Assembly (NCBI RefSeq): GCF_003987345.1
Contig: NZ_PIPP01000002.1
Coordinates: forward strand, 434,001 to 498,000
DNA from: Aliidiomarina shirensis
GTDB taxonomy: Bacteria > Pseudomonadota > Gammaproteobacteria > Enterobacterales > Alteromonadaceae
DNA length: 64,000 bases
Reading direction: 5' to 3'
Shown here: piece after piece, positions 8,802-20,497 of the stretch
How positions within the stretch are numbered: position 1 is the first letter of the stretch
Layout of the letters: the number at the start of each line of letters is the position of its first letter
Notes under the pieces: model-generated
Database searches by the model: none
Told to the model about the DNA's origin: nothing
What the model saw: the letters and a program-made list of their open reading frames with translations, nothing else
Translations under genes and position numbers: made by a program

Positions 8802-9716
8802 TTATGCTAACACCGGATTGAGATAGCTTATCGGTGCCTCTGCACTTGGTTCTTCAAAGGTTACGAATTCCCAAGCCTCTTGCTGTTGCATTAACGCAAC
8901 AAGCAGTTTGTTATTGAGTGCATGGCCTGATTTAAAAGCACGCAGGTGGCCTAAAATGCTATGGCCGCCCATGTATAAATCGCCTACTGCATCTAGAATT
9001 TTGTGCTTTACGAATTCATCATCGTAACGCAAACCATCGGTATTTAAGATGCGGAAATCATCAAGCACTACAGCGTTATCAAAACCGCCGCCAAGCGCTA
9101 AGTTATTTGCACGCAAATGTTCGATGTCTTTCATGAAACCAAAAGTTCTTGCGCGGCTAATATCGCGAATAAAGCTTTGGCTGCTGAAATCCATGGATAC
9201 AACTTGGTTTGTGCCAGCTATTGCCGGATGATCGAAATCAATAGCGAAGTCGATTTTGAAGCCCTTGTGGGGTAACAATTCGGCCCATTTATCGTCTTCT
9301 TCCACACGAATTGGCTGTTTCACTTTAATGAAACGCTTAGCTTTTGCTTGCTCTTGAACGCCAGCTGATTGCAATAGGTAGATAAACGGATGTGAACTAC
9401 CATCCATAATTGGGATCTCGTGAGAATCAACTTCCACGATCAAGTTATCAATACCCATACCAGCAATAGCTGCAAGCAAATGCTCTACAGTTGAGATACG
9501 CACGTTGTCATCGTTAATTAAGCACGTGCACATACGCGTATCTTTCACCAACTCTGGTGATGCTTTAATTTCAACCATAGGATTCAGATCAGAACGGCGG
9601 AATACGATCCCCGTATCTGGCGCAGCAGGCCGCAACACTAGATTGACCTTATTACCTTTGTGCAGGCCAACACCAGTAGTTGCAATCATTTGCTTGATTG
9701 TGCGCTGTTTAATCAT
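8802..9716 (-). CDS. lpxC: UDP-3-O-acyl-N-acetylglucosamine deacetylase LpxC
   Basis: Zinc deacetylase for the committed step of lipid A synthesis, cytoplasmic. It has 304 residues, against 305 in E. coli. The catalytic set falls at the same numbers as in E. coli: zinc ligands His79, His238 and Asp242, and general acid/base His265. The start is ATG 9716 with GGAGG 8 nt upstream; the longer in-frame extension is not needed. It is separated from ftsZ by 270 nt that carry a near-consensus promoter. The C-terminal ALNPVLA-like tail is compatible with FtsH degradation control as in E. coli, which is inference. Confidence 0.97.
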   Translation of the reverse strand: MIKQRTIKQMIATTGVGLHKGNKVNLVLRPAAPDTGIVFRRSDLNPMVEIKASPELVKDTRMCTCLINDDNVRISTVEHLLAAIAGMGIDNLIVEVDSHEIPIMDGSSHPFIYLLQSAGVQEQAKAKRFIKVKQPIRVEEDDKWAELLPHKGFKIDFAIDFDHPAIAGTNQVVSMDFSSQSFIRDISRARTFGFMKDIEHLRANNLALGGGFDNAVVLDDFRILNTDGLRYDDEFVKHKILDAVGDLYMGGHSILGHLRAFKSGHALNNKLLVALMQQQEAWEFVTFEEPSAEAPISYLNPVLA

Positions 9717-9861
9717 AACTGAATCCTCCATCATCTCGATGACGATGCTCTTTCTTGGGCCTGTAACCGACGTTTTCGCTTACAAACCCACCATTTAATC
9801 TGCATTTCCCCACTATCTGCTGATATTTCATACAGCGTCTAGCTACGGGTAAAGGGGCAAT

Positions 9862-9890
9862 ACTATACCAAATGATAAAGCACTGGTCAA
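9862..9890 (-). promoter_or_regulatory. Sigma-70 promoter of lpxC
   Basis: On the reverse strand: TTGACC (9890-9885), a 17-nt spacer and TATAGT (9867-9862). Five of six -35 bases and five of six -10 bases match consensus, about 145 nt before the lpxC ATG. This implies lpxC is transcribed separately as well as by readthrough from ftsZ. Confidence 0.75.
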
Positions 9891-9986
9891 TCCAGATAAT
9901 TCAACCCTCTATTTAACCCAAGGTATTCTCAGAACACGAAAATACCAAACATTAAATACCGATTTTTATTTGTGTTTGCGCCGATA

Positions 9987-11153
9987 TTAATCTGCTTGCC
10001 GGCGCAAAAACGCTGGGATATCTAAAATGTCAGGTTCACCTGTTTTCCGAGCACTGCGTTCTTCCAACTCGAATTCAAGTTCTTCATCCATTTTTGGCGC
10101 TGTTGCCTGACGTTGTGAATAACCACCAGAGCTTGGGCGAGACGCCGCTTGTTCAGCCTTTTTCTCAACCAGCGAGATATCCGGCTTACGTTCTGCGCCA
10201 ATACCCGTTGCAACAACCGTTACCCGCATTTCATCAGACATTTCCATATCGATTACAGTACCCACGATCACCGTTGCATTCTCAGATGCAAACGAGCGAA
10301 TCACACTACCTACTGTTTCGAATTCATCAATGCCCATATCCATACCAGCAGTAACGTTTACTAATACGCCACGTGCGCCAGAAAGATCGATATCTTCCAA
10401 TAATGGGCTGTTGATTGCCATTTGTGCCGCTTCTTGCGCACGATCTGGGCCACTTGCTACGCCAGTACCCATCATTGCCGTACCCATTTCACGCATTACC
10501 GCTTGCACATCGGCGAAATCGACGTTGATTAAGCCTTGGCGTGTAATTAGGTCAGCAATACCTTGCACTGCACCCATCAATACGTTGTTAGCGGCACCAA
10601 AGGCATCCAGTAAAGAGGTACCTTTACCTAAAACTTTCAACAGTTTTTCATTTGGAATGGTGATTAATGAATCAACATGTTTGCTCAGTTGCGCGATACC
10701 TTCATCGGCAGCCGCCATCCGCTTTTTACCTTCAAACGGGAATGGCTTAGTTACTACCGCGATAGTAAGAATGCCAAGCTCTTTGGCAATTTCAGCCACA
10801 ACAGGCGCTGCACCCGTACCGGTACCACCGCCCATACCCGCGGCGATAAAGATCATATCTGCGCCTTCAAGCTGACGCGCGATCTCTTCGCGGTTTTCTT
10901 CAGCCGAAATGCGGCCGATTTCTGGGTTTGCACCAGCACCTAAACCTTTGGTTACTTCGCTACCTAATTGCACGAGCACATCTGCATCGTGCTTGCGCAG
11001 TGCTTGTGCATCTGTGTTTGCCGCAATAAAACGAACGCCTTCGATTTTTTGCGAAACCATATGTTGCACGGCGTTACCGCCGCCACCACCAACGCCGATG
11101 ACCTTAATCACCGCATCAGCTTCAAAATCGTCCTTTATTTCAAACATATTCAT
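9987..11153 (-). CDS. ftsZ: Cell division GTPase FtsZ
   Basis: Tubulin-like GTPase that forms the Z-ring. It has 388 residues. The tubulin signature GGGTGTG is at residues 108-114, with the glycine-rich GVGGGGGNA loop near 20-28. The conserved C-terminal peptide ([14 protein letters not shown], about 375-388) that binds FtsA, ZipA and ZapD is intact. A variable linker of about 50 residues separates it from the globular domain. The start is ATG 11153 with GAGAGG 7-8 nt upstream. It is the last gene of the dcw cluster before lpxC. Confidence 0.98.
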   Translation of the reverse strand: MNMFEIKDDFEADAVIKVIGVGGGGGNAVQHMVSQKIEGVRFIAANTDAQALRKHDADVLVQLGSEVTKGLGAGANPEIGRISAEENREEIARQLEGADMIFIAAGMGGGTGTGAAPVVAEIAKELGILTIAVVTKPFPFEGKKRMAAADEGIAQLSKHVDSLITIPNEKLLKVLGKGTSLLDAFGAANNVLMGAVQGIADLITRQGLINVDFADVQAVMREMGTAMMGTGVASGPDRAQEAAQMAINSPLLEDIDLSGARGVLVNVTAGMDMGIDEFETVGSVIRSFASENATVIVGTVIDMEMSDEMRVTVVATGIGAERKPDISLVEKKAEQAASRPSSGGYSQRQATAPKMDEELEFELEERSARKTGEPDILDIPAFLRRQAD

Positions 11154-11221
11154 AATAATTACCTCTCCACTTACCCGTATTTTCTGTTGTTACCCCAAAA
11201 ATTGCAAAGTTTCTTACTACT

Positions 11222-12466
11222 TTAAAATTCGCCTCGGAACCAGCTTTGCAAACGCTGGAACCATTGTCCCCAATGAGGCTTTTGGCTACGTTGCCGTTCT
11301 TCTTGCTGCTCGTTGAGCATAATCTGGCCAAAACGCAGCAATCCTACGCTCGTTGCGTATTCAGGATCATTCACGTAATCACTTAAACCCTTGATTCCGA
11401 TTGGTGTTCCGAGCCGTACTGGCATTTGAAACACTTCTTCAGCAAACTCTACCGCGCCTTCCATTTTTGCGGTGCCGCCGGTTAATACCACACCCGCCGC
11501 TATTTGTTCTTCTAAACCACTGCCGTAAATCTCATCTCGGATCAGTTCAAACAATTCTTGATACCGTGGCTCAACCACTTCCGCCAGCGTATGCCGTGAC
11601 ATCGAACGTGCTGGTCGGCCACCCACGGAAGGCACATCAATATTGTCTTCCATGCTCACCATTTGCCGTAATGCGCAGGCATATTGCACTTTAATTTCTT
11701 CAGCGTGGCTTAACGGCGTACGGAAAATCTTAGCGATATCATTGGTTACTTGGTTACCCGCAACTGGAATCACGGCTGTATGGCGCAATACACCGCCACT
11801 AAAAATGCTGATATCGATCGTACCAGCGCCCATATCAACAAGAGCTACACCGAGTTCGCGTTCATCTTCTGTAAGTGCGGCGTGGCTTGAAGCCAAAGCC
11901 GAAAACACTAGGGTTTCTACTTTTAAATCACAACGCTCAACTGCTTTAACAATGTTGCGTGCCATATCGTTGGCGCATGTGATCATGTGCACTCGGGCTT
12001 CCATGCGCACGCCCGACATACCTACAGGGCTTTTAATACTCTCTTGCGAATCAATAACAAATTCTTGTGGTAGCACGTGCAAAATCCGGCGTTCTTGTGC
12101 AATCGGCACTGATTTCGCGGCATGAATCACGCTATCAACATCATCCTGCGTTACTTCGGCATCATTAATTGGCACCATGCCATCTTCGTTCTGGCAGGCT
12201 ACATGGCGGCCAGAAATATTTAGATACACCGTGGAAACGTTGCAATCGGCCATCAATTCCGCTTCATTCACCGCACGTTGAATCGATTGCACCACGAGGT
12301 TCAAATCGTTCACACCGCCCTTATCCATGCCACGGGCAGGCGTTACGCCAACACCGATAACATTGATGTCTCCGTCCGGCAAAATCTCGCCAATCAGTGC
12401 TGTCACTTTGCTCGTGCCAACATCGAGGCTCACGATCATGTTGTCATTGTCATTTTTTGCGATCAC
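11222..12466 (-). CDS. ftsA: Cell division protein FtsA (actin-like Z-ring tether)
   Basis: Actin-fold ATPase that anchors FtsZ to the membrane and recruits late division proteins. The phosphate-binding DVGTSK motif is near the N-terminus, and the C-terminal amphipathic membrane helix (WFQRLQSWFRGEF) is present. I place the start at GTG 12466, giving 414 residues and the same distance to the DVGTSK motif as in E. coli FtsA. An upstream in-frame TTG at 12502 would add 12 residues and cannot be excluded. It follows ftsQ closely and is 68 nt before ftsZ. Confidence 0.95.
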   Translation of the reverse strand: MIAKNDNDNMIVSLDVGTSKVTALIGEILPDGDINVIGVGVTPARGMDKGGVNDLNLVVQSIQRAVNEAELMADCNVSTVYLNISGRHVACQNEDGMVPINDAEVTQDDVDSVIHAAKSVPIAQERRILHVLPQEFVIDSQESIKSPVGMSGVRMEARVHMITCANDMARNIVKAVERCDLKVETLVFSALASSHAALTEDERELGVALVDMGAGTIDISIFSGGVLRHTAVIPVAGNQVTNDIAKIFRTPLSHAEEIKVQYACALRQMVSMEDNIDVPSVGGRPARSMSRHTLAEVVEPRYQELFELIRDEIYGSGLEEQIAAGVVLTGGTAKMEGAVEFAEEVFQMPVRLGTPIGIKGLSDYVNDPEYATSVGLLRFGQIMLNEQQEERQRSQKPHWGQWFQRLQSWFRGEF

Positions 12467-12505
12467 AGCTCTCTCACTTACCTTTAACCACGTATTTTGC
12501 AAAAG

Positions 12506-13267
12506 TTATTCGCCATCTGGCTGCTCTTTCCAGCCAATTGCGATACCGGTGTCGTAACGTAAATCTGCGTAGGCCACCGCCTTGTCGCTTTCTTCTTGTA
12601 TTAGCGGGTACAAATCTAAAAACCGCTGAATTCTTTCTAATCGCGCTTCCCGCCCTAACTGCAACTCAATGCCATTATCAAGCCACAAACGAACCGAAAA
12701 ACGTTCACTTAACGCAATCCGGGTAATGGCATAATCGTGAATCGCCAGCAATTCAGAAATACGCTGATATTGCCGTAAAACTTCATCTTCTGCCGCTTCC
12801 GGTCCCGCAAAATGCGGAACCTTACCGCGAATCACATCCGGGTCGGCGGCAAACACTTCACCGTAACGATTCATTACCCAATCTTCGTTCCAAATACCCA
12901 CGGGCTCTTGTTCAACTAAAAATACCCGTAGCCGCTGTGGCCATTCTTTTCTAACTGAAGCCGAGTACACCCAAGGTAAGGCCTCAATCCGATTGCGAAT
13001 TTCATCAACATCCGCAGTAAAAAAACTACCTACTTCGCCAGCTATAATCGCGCTTAACACCTCATCATCCGCAGTGTGCACCCGCTCACCTTGAATAATG
13101 ACACCCTCTAAAGGCACTTGCTCTGCATCGGTTATCCAATCAAGCAACTGATAGCTGCCAATCAAAAAACCCAGCACGATTACAACAAATACTGCAATCC
13201 CAGCTATGAATTCCCAACGGCTTGGCGTGTTTTCCGCCTCGGTTTCTGTAACCGCCGCTGCCGCCAT
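12506..13267 (-). CDS. ftsQ: Cell division protein FtsQ
   Basis: Bitopic division protein that recruits FtsL/FtsB to the septum. It has 253 residues: a short cytoplasmic tail, one transmembrane helix (about 21-43), then a periplasmic POTRA domain (VPLEGVIIQGERVHT...) and a beta domain. It starts one nucleotide after the ddl stop codon, so translation is probably coupled. Confidence 0.95.
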   Translation of the reverse strand: MAAAAVTETEAENTPSRWEFIAGIAVFVVIVLGFLIGSYQLLDWITDAEQVPLEGVIIQGERVHTADDEVLSAIIAGEVGSFFTADVDEIRNRIEALPWVYSASVRKEWPQRLRVFLVEQEPVGIWNEDWVMNRYGEVFAADPDVIRGKVPHFAGPEAAEDEVLRQYQRISELLAIHDYAITRIALSERFSVRLWLDNGIELQLGREARLERIQRFLDLYPLIQEESDKAVAYADLRYDTGIAIGWKEQPDGE

Positions 13268-13268
13268 A

Positions 13269-14192
13269 TCAAGCGTCCAACGTTGTTGCCAAAACCTTTA
13301 GTACCAAAGCAGAAAACGACATTCCTACTTGCTTTGCAGCCATGGGTACTAAACTTTTCGTTGTCATTCCAGGTACGGTGTTGAGTTCCAGCAACTGCAA
13401 TTGGCCATTGCTATTCATCATCATATCCACCCGGCCCCAGCTTTTGCAGCCAACGGCGTTAAATGCCGCTACAGCTAAATCTCGCACTTTCTGTTCTTGT
13501 TCTTCTGGAAGCTCAGCCGGACAAATATACTGGGTGCTGTTGTCTTGGTATTTCGCCGCGTAATCGTAAAATGCATTTGGCGTTTGCACCTTAATCGCTG
13601 GCAATGCTTCACCATCTAATACAGCAACCGTATATTCCGGGCCGCTCAACCACGTTTCTACCAACATATCGCCATCGAACCGCGCCGCTTCTTTTAACGC
13701 TGCGGCAAGTTCATCAGCCGTGCGCGCCATGCCCATACCAATGCTGCTGCCTTCATGGGCTGGCTTCACCATTACTTTGCCGCCTAAACGTGCCAAAAGC
13801 GCCGCGCAATCTACCGAACCAAGGTCGTTGGCTGATACGGTCGAGGCCGCGGCCGTTGGTAAACCTAACCCATGCCAGAGCGCCTTCGTTTTGCTTTTGT
13901 CCATGGTGAGCGCACAGGCCAAAATACCACTACCGGTATACGGAATATCCATTACTTCCAGCACGGCTTGCACTTGCCCATCTTCGCCGCCACGGCCATG
14001 CAAAGCGATGAATACACGATCTACATCTAATTCGGCGAGCCCAAACAAAGGCTGCTCAGCCGGATCAAATAAGAAAGCATCCACGCCCTCATCACAAAGG
14101 GCTTGCAAAATAGCAGCACCCGAACGCAACGAAACCTCACGTTCTGCAGAGTTACCACCGGCTAATACAGCTACTTTGCCAAATGCTTTCAT
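13269..14192 (-). CDS. ddl: D-alanine--D-alanine ligase
   Basis: ATP-grasp enzyme that makes the D-Ala-D-Ala dipeptide for the peptidoglycan stem peptide. It has 307 residues, similar to E. coli DdlB (306). Visible are the HGRGGEDG loop, the EGSSIGM segment that binds phosphate, and the metal-binding [11 protein letters not shown] at the end of the active site. Its ATG overlaps the murC TGA (ATGA). Confidence 0.97.
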   Translation of the reverse strand: MKAFGKVAVLAGGNSAEREVSLRSGAAILQALCDEGVDAFLFDPAEQPLFGLAELDVDRVFIALHGRGGEDGQVQAVLEVMDIPYTGSGILACALTMDKSKTKALWHGLGLPTAAASTVSANDLGSVDCAALLARLGGKVMVKPAHEGSSIGMGMARTADELAAALKEAARFDGDMLVETWLSGPEYTVAVLDGEALPAIKVQTPNAFYDYAAKYQDNSTQYICPAELPEEQEQKVRDLAVAAFNAVGCKSWGRVDMMMNSNGQLQLLELNTVPGMTTKSLVPMAAKQVGMSFSALVLKVLATTLDA

Positions 14193-15655
14193 GATGCTAC
14201 TCCAAACTGCTTCATCCGCTCTTTATCTAACTGCAATTCGTTTAATATCTTGGCCAAACCACCAACATTTCCAGCGCCCTGCGTTAGCACAATATCGCCA
14301 GGCTGCATTAATTCTGCTAACCGTTCTGGCAACTGCTCTACATCTTTCACATACACGGGATCAACTTTACCGCGTTGGCGAATTGAGCGGCATAACGCTC
14401 GGCTATCGGCATTTGCCACCGGCTCCTCACCCGCGCTATATACTTCTAGCATTACCAATGCATCTACTTCACTTAGCACATCGACGAAATCCTCATACAG
14501 ATCCCGTGTACGGCTATAACGATGTGGCTGAAAGCACATTACCAATCGGCGCTCTGGCCAACCTGCTTTAGTAGCTCGGATCGTTGCCGCCACTTCCGAT
14601 GGATGATGACCGTAATCATCAACCAGCAACACATCACCATCTTCACAAGCAAAACTACCGTATTGCTGAAAACGGCGGCCAATGCCCTCAAATTTCGCCA
14701 ATGCCGCGATAATCGCAGCATCCTCGATCCCTTCGTCGGTAGCCACGGCAATTGCCGCTAACGCATTCAGTGCGTTGTGTTTACCGGGTAAGTTCAACTC
14801 AATCGGGAGCGGTGCCATGCCTTTGCGCAACACCACAAATTTACTGAGATTTCCAGTTTGTTGGTACTCACTTGCGCGAACATCCGCATGCTCCGAGAAG
14901 CCATACGTAGTAATTTGCCGACCCACGCGCGTTAGCAAACCTGAAATCGTTGGATCATCAACGCACATCACTGCCAAACCGTAAAACGGCAAATTGTGCA
15001 GAAACTCGATGTAGGTATCTTGCATGCGGTTGAAATCACCTTCGTAGGTGTCCATGTGGTCCGCTTCAATGTTGGTCACCACTGCAACCATTGGCTGCAA
15101 GTGCAAGAACGACGCATCACTTTCATCCGCTTCTGCAATTAAATACTTACTGCTACCCAACCGTGCATTTGTGCCTGCACTATTCAACAAGCCACCAATC
15201 ACAAAGGTGGGATCGCGCTCAGCTTCGGCAAAAATACTCGCAATCAAGCTCGTGGTTGTGGTTTTGCCATGCGTGCCCGAAATCGCAATGCCATGGCGAA
15301 AGCGCATTAATTCAGCAAGCATTTCAGCGCGCCGAACTACCGGTATGAGAAGCTCGCGCGCCGCCTCAAGCTCTGGGTTGTTCGCTTTTATCGCCGTAGA
15401 AACCACAATCACATTGGCGCTACTTACATTGTGCGCGCTATGACCGATCGCCACTTCCGCTCCCAACCCACGTAACCGCATAGTACTGGCGTTCTCGGCA
15501 ATATCAGAACCCGATACTTGGTAACCTTGATTCAGCAATACCTCAGCAATACCCGCCATGCCCGCGCCGCCAATACCCACAAAGTGGATTCGGCGTACTC
15601 GACGCATTTCCGGTACCGTTACAATGGTAAATGCTTGCTCTTTAGCTACTGTCAT
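14189..15655 (-). CDS. murC: UDP-N-acetylmuramate--L-alanine ligase MurC
   Basis: Adds L-Ala to UDP-MurNAc, the first amino acid of the stem peptide. It has 488 residues. The Mur-ligase ATP loop GTHGKTTT is present, preceded by the Rossmann-like [11 protein letters not shown] for the UDP substrate. The start overlaps the murG stop (ATGA). Confidence 0.98.
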   Translation of the reverse strand: MTVAKEQAFTIVTVPEMRRVRRIHFVGIGGAGMAGIAEVLLNQGYQVSGSDIAENASTMRLRGLGAEVAIGHSAHNVSSANVIVVSTAIKANNPELEAARELLIPVVRRAEMLAELMRFRHGIAISGTHGKTTTTSLIASIFAEAERDPTFVIGGLLNSAGTNARLGSSKYLIAEADESDASFLHLQPMVAVVTNIEADHMDTYEGDFNRMQDTYIEFLHNLPFYGLAVMCVDDPTISGLLTRVGRQITTYGFSEHADVRASEYQQTGNLSKFVVLRKGMAPLPIELNLPGKHNALNALAAIAVATDEGIEDAAIIAALAKFEGIGRRFQQYGSFACEDGDVLLVDDYGHHPSEVAATIRATKAGWPERRLVMCFQPHRYSRTRDLYEDFVDVLSEVDALVMLEVYSAGEEPVANADSRALCRSIRQRGKVDPVYVKDVEQLPERLAELMQPGDIVLTQGAGNVGGLAKILNELQLDKERMKQFGVAS

Positions 15656-16794
15656 AGATCTTTTGGTTCCGTTTCTTTAGCTTCTACTACGTTAGCCGTA
15701 TTCAACGGCTCTAAAAATGCTTCACAAACCGCAACAATGCGTTCTACAGCATCAATGTTTGCGCTGTTTTTTGCGGCCAACTGCATAACTTCCAGCTGTT
15801 CTGGGTTTGCCAATAATTTTTCTAGTTGGTTTATCAACCAAGCTTCCGTTAAATCCGTTTGCTGAACCAATACGCCAGCACCTGTGCTGCTTAACGCTTT
15901 TGCATTTTCAGTTTGATGATCATCTACCGCATGCGGGTATGGCACCAAAATAGCTGGCTTTCCGGCGGCGCATAATTCGGCAACGGTTAACGCTCCTGCC
16001 CGGCAAATCACAATATCGGCCCACGCATACGCTGCGGCCATATCGCTAATAAATTCGGCTACTTCTACCTTTACAGCATTATTCTCTGCTGTAGTGCCGT
16101 AAGCCTGTTGCACTTCAGCAACATTGCCTTTTCCCACCTGATGGTGAACGCTTAAGGTTCGCCCGTGCTGAGCGCTTTGCAAGTGGCTTAATGCTTCCGG
16201 CACCAACTTATTCAAATACGCTGCACCCAAACTTCCGCCTACTACGAGTACCTGTAATTCGGCACCCATTTGCTTTACTGGTTCCGCATGCAACGCCGCT
16301 ATTTCACTGCGCACTGGGTTGCCAACAACCTCAGCTTTAGCGAGGTATTTTTGCGCCCCAGAAAAACCGAGCAGCGTACGCGTTGCGAAGCGCTCAAGCA
16401 ACCGATTTGTTAAGCCTGGGATTGCGTTCTGCTCGTGAATAACAAGCGGAATTCCCTTGCTCCAAGCGGCCACCCCAGCAGGGCCTGCGGTGTAGCCACC
16501 GAACCCTAAAACCAGCGCTGGCTTTTCCTTTACTAATAATTTTCGACATGCCCAAATGCTCTTACATAAGCGAAATGGTGCAGCCAATAAACTCAGCTTA
16601 CTTTTTCCGCGTAATCCTTGCTGCTGCATACCGATAAAACGAAAACCATGCGCCGGCACAACGTCAGATTCCATTCGATCTTTGGTGCCCAGCCAAGTAA
16701 TGTTATGGCCTTTCGCCGCTAGTGCTTTGGCTACAGCTAGTGCAGGAAATACGTGGCCACCTGTTCCGCCGGCACTAATCAAAACATGGCTCAT
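15652..16794 (-). CDS. murG: MurG, lipid II-forming N-acetylglucosaminyltransferase
   Basis: Peripheral membrane GT-B enzyme that adds GlcNAc to lipid I to give lipid II. The N-terminal G-loop [14 protein letters not shown] and the second G-loop VVGGSLGA are clear, with the [11 protein letters not shown] segment. It has 380 residues from ATG 16794, which shares one base with the ftsW TGA; a GTG one codon earlier is an equal alternative. The tail after about residue 355 is a little longer than in E. coli. Confidence 0.97.
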   Translation of the reverse strand: MSHVLISAGGTGGHVFPALAVAKALAAKGHNITWLGTKDRMESDVVPAHGFRFIGMQQQGLRGKSKLSLLAAPFRLCKSIWACRKLLVKEKPALVLGFGGYTAGPAGVAAWSKGIPLVIHEQNAIPGLTNRLLERFATRTLLGFSGAQKYLAKAEVVGNPVRSEIAALHAEPVKQMGAELQVLVVGGSLGAAYLNKLVPEALSHLQSAQHGRTLSVHHQVGKGNVAEVQQAYGTTAENNAVKVEVAEFISDMAAAYAWADIVICRAGALTVAELCAAGKPAILVPYPHAVDDHQTENAKALSSTGAGVLVQQTDLTEAWLINQLEKLLANPEQLEVMQLAAKNSANIDAVERIVAVCEAFLEPLNTANVVEAKETEPKDL

Positions 16795-18059
16795 CACGCA
16801 CCCCCGCGGGCTTTGCGCCGCACACGTTTAGGGCCTTGCTGAGCCGCTTCACCGGCCGAGCGTGCTAAGCGATAACCCGTTCGCACTTCGTAATCAATGC
16901 GCAACAATATAGCTACCGCCGCCATGGTAATAATTAAGCTACTACCGCCATAACTTAATAATGGCAGTGTTAAACCTTTGGTAGGGATTAGGCCCGAAGC
17001 CGCCCCCACGTTTACACCCACTTGAAATGCAAACCAAATACCAATGCCCTGCGCCATATAACCAGAGAATGGCCGCTTTTGCCGTAACGCCCGTTGCCCC
17101 AACAAAAGCGCTTTAATAACCAATACAAAGCTAATGGCGATTACCGACAGCACACCCATAAAACCGAGTTCTTCGCCGATCACCGATAAAATAAAATCAG
17201 TGTGCGCCTCAGGCAGATACTGTAGCTTTTGTACGCTGTTGCCTAACCCTTGGCCAAACCAATCACCGCGGCCAAATGCCATGAGCGATTGTGTGAGCTG
17301 ATAGCCACTATTAAATGGGTCATCCCACGGATCCATAAAGCTCGCTACACGCGCCATCCGATAGGGCTCGAACATAATCAACAGCACAAACGCAACTAAC
17401 AGGGTGATGACCAACGAAATGAACTGAATCATCTTCGCGCCCGCAATCCATAACATGCCTACAGCGGTTACCCCAAGCACGATTACCGAGCCCAAATCCG
17501 GTTGCATCAACAACAAGATCGTTAAGATCCCGAGAACAAATAACGCTTTAATAAACCCGCGCCAGTTTTTCCGAACTTCATCGTAACGACGATCCAAATA
17601 GCTGGCTAAATAGATAACGAAGAATAGCTTTGCCAGCTCCGCCACCTGTAACGTTAACGGCCCTACTTTTATCCAACGCGTTGCACCATTTACCGTGTGC
17701 CCAGCAAATAGAACAACCACCAATAGCAACAAGGCCAACAAACATAACGTACCGCTAAATTGCTGCCATTTGGCCACTGGTATCATGGTGACAATTATCG
17801 CCGCACAAGTGCCAAGCACTAAGTAGACACTGTGACGAATTACAAAATGAAACGGATTACCGGTTAAACGTTCGCCCACGGGTAACGATGCCGAAGCAAC
17901 CATTACCAAGCCGAAGCCTATTAGCAAAATAGATAACCACAACAACTGGCGATCATATAGCTGATAGGAGGTTGAGCCTTGGAATAACCCGGTAAATTGC
18001 TGCCAAAGGTTACTCTGGGCGCTAATCTCAAGTTCTAATTGCGGTTCAGCTGAGCGCAT
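16794..18059 (-). CDS. ftsW: Septal peptidoglycan glycosyltransferase FtsW (SEDS family)
   Basis: Polytopic SEDS polymerase that works with FtsI at the septum. It has 421 residues and about ten membrane segments. The DFILSVIGEELGF motif contains the catalytic aspartate region typical of SEDS proteins, and GLTLPLLSYGGSS is near the end. The start at ATG 18059 has GGAGG upstream and overlaps murD by 14 nt; a longer frame from 18104 lacks such support. Confidence 0.96.
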   Translation of the reverse strand: MRSAEPQLELEISAQSNLWQQFTGLFQGSTSYQLYDRQLLWLSILLIGFGLVMVASASLPVGERLTGNPFHFVIRHSVYLVLGTCAAIIVTMIPVAKWQQFSGTLCLLALLLLVVVLFAGHTVNGATRWIKVGPLTLQVAELAKLFFVIYLASYLDRRYDEVRKNWRGFIKALFVLGILTILLLMQPDLGSVIVLGVTAVGMLWIAGAKMIQFISLVITLLVAFVLLIMFEPYRMARVASFMDPWDDPFNSGYQLTQSLMAFGRGDWFGQGLGNSVQKLQYLPEAHTDFILSVIGEELGFMGVLSVIAISFVLVIKALLLGQRALRQKRPFSGYMAQGIGIWFAFQVGVNVGAASGLIPTKGLTLPLLSYGGSSLIITMAAVAILLRIDYEVRTGYRLARSAGEAAQQGPKRVRRKARGGA

Positions 18060-19401
18060 ACCAAGCCTCCACCGCTTCTCGGAACTTCTGCCCACGTTCG
18101 GCATAGTTCTTAAACATATCTAAGCTTGCACATGCTGGAGAAAGTAATACCACGCTATCTTTTGTAGCTTCTTTCGCGGCATACGCCACAGCTTCATTTA
18201 AGCTGTGTACTTTGCGGCTTCTCGCTTTCTGTTCCGCAATTTTATCGCCATCACGACCTAAAGTTATCAGCACATCCACTTGTTCTAATGAATCTTTCAG
18301 CACCGACAAATCGGCACCTTTCGCATCGCCACCGGCAATCAGAATAAGCTTACCTTTCACGCTTGCGCGAAGGCCTTCAATTGCCGCAATCGTTGCGCCA
18401 GGGTTGGTAGCTTTGCTGTCGTCAATCCAGCGCACGTGCTCAAACTCACCAACCAACTCACAGCGATGAGGCAACGATTTATAGCCTTTTAAACCTGCTA
18501 CTGCCTCTACTAACGTAACGCCTAGCGCTTGCGCCAAAGCAATAGCAACTTGAACGTTTAATATATTGTGAATGCCTTGAATTGGCAGATCACTTTCTTT
18601 AATAAAAGGCTCGTTAGCGTAAGTAAGTGCTAACTCTCCTTTTGCTCTGGTGATACCAAAATCTTTTGCTGCATCTGTGCTACCAAAACTAATCAGCTGC
18701 ATGCCTTTGCGCCGAAATAGCGGTTTGGTTTTACTATCATCACGATTCCAAATACATAACTTCGTATGTTGATAAATACGGTGCTTTGCGCGCTCATAAG
18801 CGCGTTCGTCATCGTAGCGGTCGAGATGATCGGAAGTTATATTTAAAATCGTTGCAGCAGTGAGCTGCAATGAATTCACTAGTTCCAATTGAAAGCTCGA
18901 TAGCTCAAGCACATAGCAATCGGCTTTTTTCGCATCAGGCAATAAGCTATCTAATACCGGTGTGCCGATGTTGCCAGCCGCTACTGCATTCATGCCACAA
19001 CGGCGCAGGATATGCGTAGTGAGTTCTACTACTGTTGATTTGCCATTGGAACCGGTAACGCCGACCACCGGCACTTTCACCTGCCATGCAAACAACTCAA
19101 TATCTGAAATCATTTCAACGCCAGCATCCGCAGCCATATCGAGCATCGTATCGCGGCGATCAATGCCCGGGCTTACCAGCAACAGATCCGATTGCAACAA
19201 GTGCTCAAGTTGCAAGGGTCCAAAATAGGTTTCGCATTGCGCCGCGACATCGGGAGCATCGAGTAATCCCGGCGGCTGTTTGCGGGTATCCAGAACTATT
19301 GGTTTGATGCCTAACGAGAGCAAATAACGCGCGCACGAAACACCAGTAAGGCCGAAACCTAATACCGTTATTGTGTTTAAATCGCGCAAGTGTCGTTGCA
19401 T
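18046..19401 (-). CDS. murD: UDP-N-acetylmuramoyl-L-alanine--D-glutamate ligase MurD
   Basis: Adds D-Glu to UDP-MurNAc-L-Ala. It has 451 residues, with the ATP loop GVTGSNGKST and the N-terminal uracil-binding GFGLTGVS. The start is ATG 19401 with AAGGA 7 nt upstream; the TTG one codon before is less likely. It lies 10 nt after mraY. Confidence 0.97.
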   Translation of the reverse strand: MQRHLRDLNTITVLGFGLTGVSCARYLLSLGIKPIVLDTRKQPPGLLDAPDVAAQCETYFGPLQLEHLLQSDLLLVSPGIDRRDTMLDMAADAGVEMISDIELFAWQVKVPVVGVTGSNGKSTVVELTTHILRRCGMNAVAAGNIGTPVLDSLLPDAKKADCYVLELSSFQLELVNSLQLTAATILNITSDHLDRYDDERAYERAKHRIYQHTKLCIWNRDDSKTKPLFRRKGMQLISFGSTDAAKDFGITRAKGELALTYANEPFIKESDLPIQGIHNILNVQVAIALAQALGVTLVEAVAGLKGYKSLPHRCELVGEFEHVRWIDDSKATNPGATIAAIEGLRASVKGKLILIAGGDAKGADLSVLKDSLEQVDVLITLGRDGDKIAEQKARSRKVHSLNEAVAYAAKEATKDSVVLLSPACASLDMFKNYAERGQKFREAVEAWYALS

Positions 19402-19411
19402 CAAATAGTCC

Positions 19412-20497
19412 TTATCGAAGTTTTAATGTCGCTAAACCAATCAGCACTAAAATAAGTGAAATGATCCAAAAGCGAACAATCACTCGTGGTTCTGGCCAAC
19501 CTTTCAATTCGTAATGATGGTGAATCGGTGCCATTCGGAAAATACGTTTTCCACGCATTTTGTACGATCCAACTTGCAGCAGTACCGAAACGGTTTCCAT
19601 CACAAACACACCGCCCATAATAAAAAGCACTAACTCTTGGCGCACGAGGATCGCAATTACACCCAATACCGCGCCTAGCGCTAACGAGCCAACATCCCCC
19701 ATGAATACCTGTGCTGGATAGGTGTTAAACCATAAGAAACCTAGCCCTGCACCCACTATTGCGGCGCACACTACAGTAAGTTCGGCCGCTTCGGGGATGT
19801 ATGGAATCTGCAAATAGCTAGAAAAATTCACGTTACCCGTTACATAAGCAAATACACCTAATGCGCCTGCCACCATTACTGTTGGCATGATCGCTAAGCC
19901 ATCAAGGCCATCGGTTAGGTTCACCGCATTACTGGTGCCTACAATCACAAAATAAGCGAGCAGCATGTACATCGCGCCTAGCTGAGGCATCACATCTTTC
20001 ACAAATGGAATCAGCAGTTGTGTTTCCACTGGCTGCTTCGCGCTCCAAAATAAATACACCGCAACCGTTCCCGCTAACACCGATTGCCAAAAATACTTCC
20101 AGCGTGCAATTAGGCCATTCGGATCTTTGCGCACGACCTTGCGATAATCATCGACCAGACCAATAATGCCGAAGCCCGCGAGTGTAAGCAGCGTTACCCA
20201 AACATACCGGTTGCTTAAATCGGCCCACAGTAGCCCCGCGATTAAAATACTGAACAAAATCATAATGCCGCCCATCGTTGGCGTGCCTGATTTGCTCAAG
20301 TGGCTTTGCGGGCCATCATCACGAACGGTTTGTCCGATTTGTAGCAGTTGCAACTTACGAATTAACCAAGGCCCCATCCATAGCGAGATAAATAGCGCAG
20401 TAAGCACGCCCATGATGGTGCGCATCGTAAGATACGAAAAGACATTGAAGCCTGTGGCGACATTTGCTTGTAAGTATTCTGCCAGCCAAACTAACAT
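19412..20497 (-). CDS. mraY: Phospho-N-acetylmuramoyl-pentapeptide transferase MraY
   Basis: Integral membrane enzyme that transfers phospho-MurNAc-pentapeptide to undecaprenyl phosphate, forming lipid I. It has 361 residues and about ten membrane helices. The catalytic and magnesium motifs [17 protein letters not shown] and FMGDVGSL, and the [12 protein letters not shown] segment, are intact. It overlaps the end of murF by 7 nt. Confidence 0.98.
   Translation of the reverse strand: MLVWLAEYLQANVATGFNVFSYLTMRTIMGVLTALFISLWMGPWLIRKLQLLQIGQTVRDDGPQSHLSKSGTPTMGGIMILFSILIAGLLWADLSNRYVWVTLLTLAGFGIIGLVDDYRKVVRKDPNGLIARWKYFWQSVLAGTVAVYLFWSAKQPVETQLLIPFVKDVMPQLGAMYMLLAYFVIVGTSNAVNLTDGLDGLAIMPTVMVAGALGVFAYVTGNVNFSSYLQIPYIPEAAELTVVCAAIVGAGLGFLWFNTYPAQVFMGDVGSLALGAVLGVIAILVRQELVLFIMGGVFVMETVSVLLQVGSYKMRGKRIFRMAPIHHHYELKGWPEPRVIVRFWIISLILVLIGLATLKLR

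Noticed and set aside
9922-9946. Hairpin GGTATT/AATACC after ftsZ as a terminator
   Set aside because: Six AT-rich pairs, a long loop and no T-run; ftsZ probably reads through to lpxC in part.
10330-10875. A forward open frame of 181 codons opposite ftsZ
   Set aside because: Alanine- and proline-rich translation is the mirror of ftsZ codon use; no independent support.
13720-14571. A long forward open frame of 283 codons opposite ddl and murC
   Set aside because: Antisense shadow of two well-conserved genes; low-complexity composition and no family resemblance.
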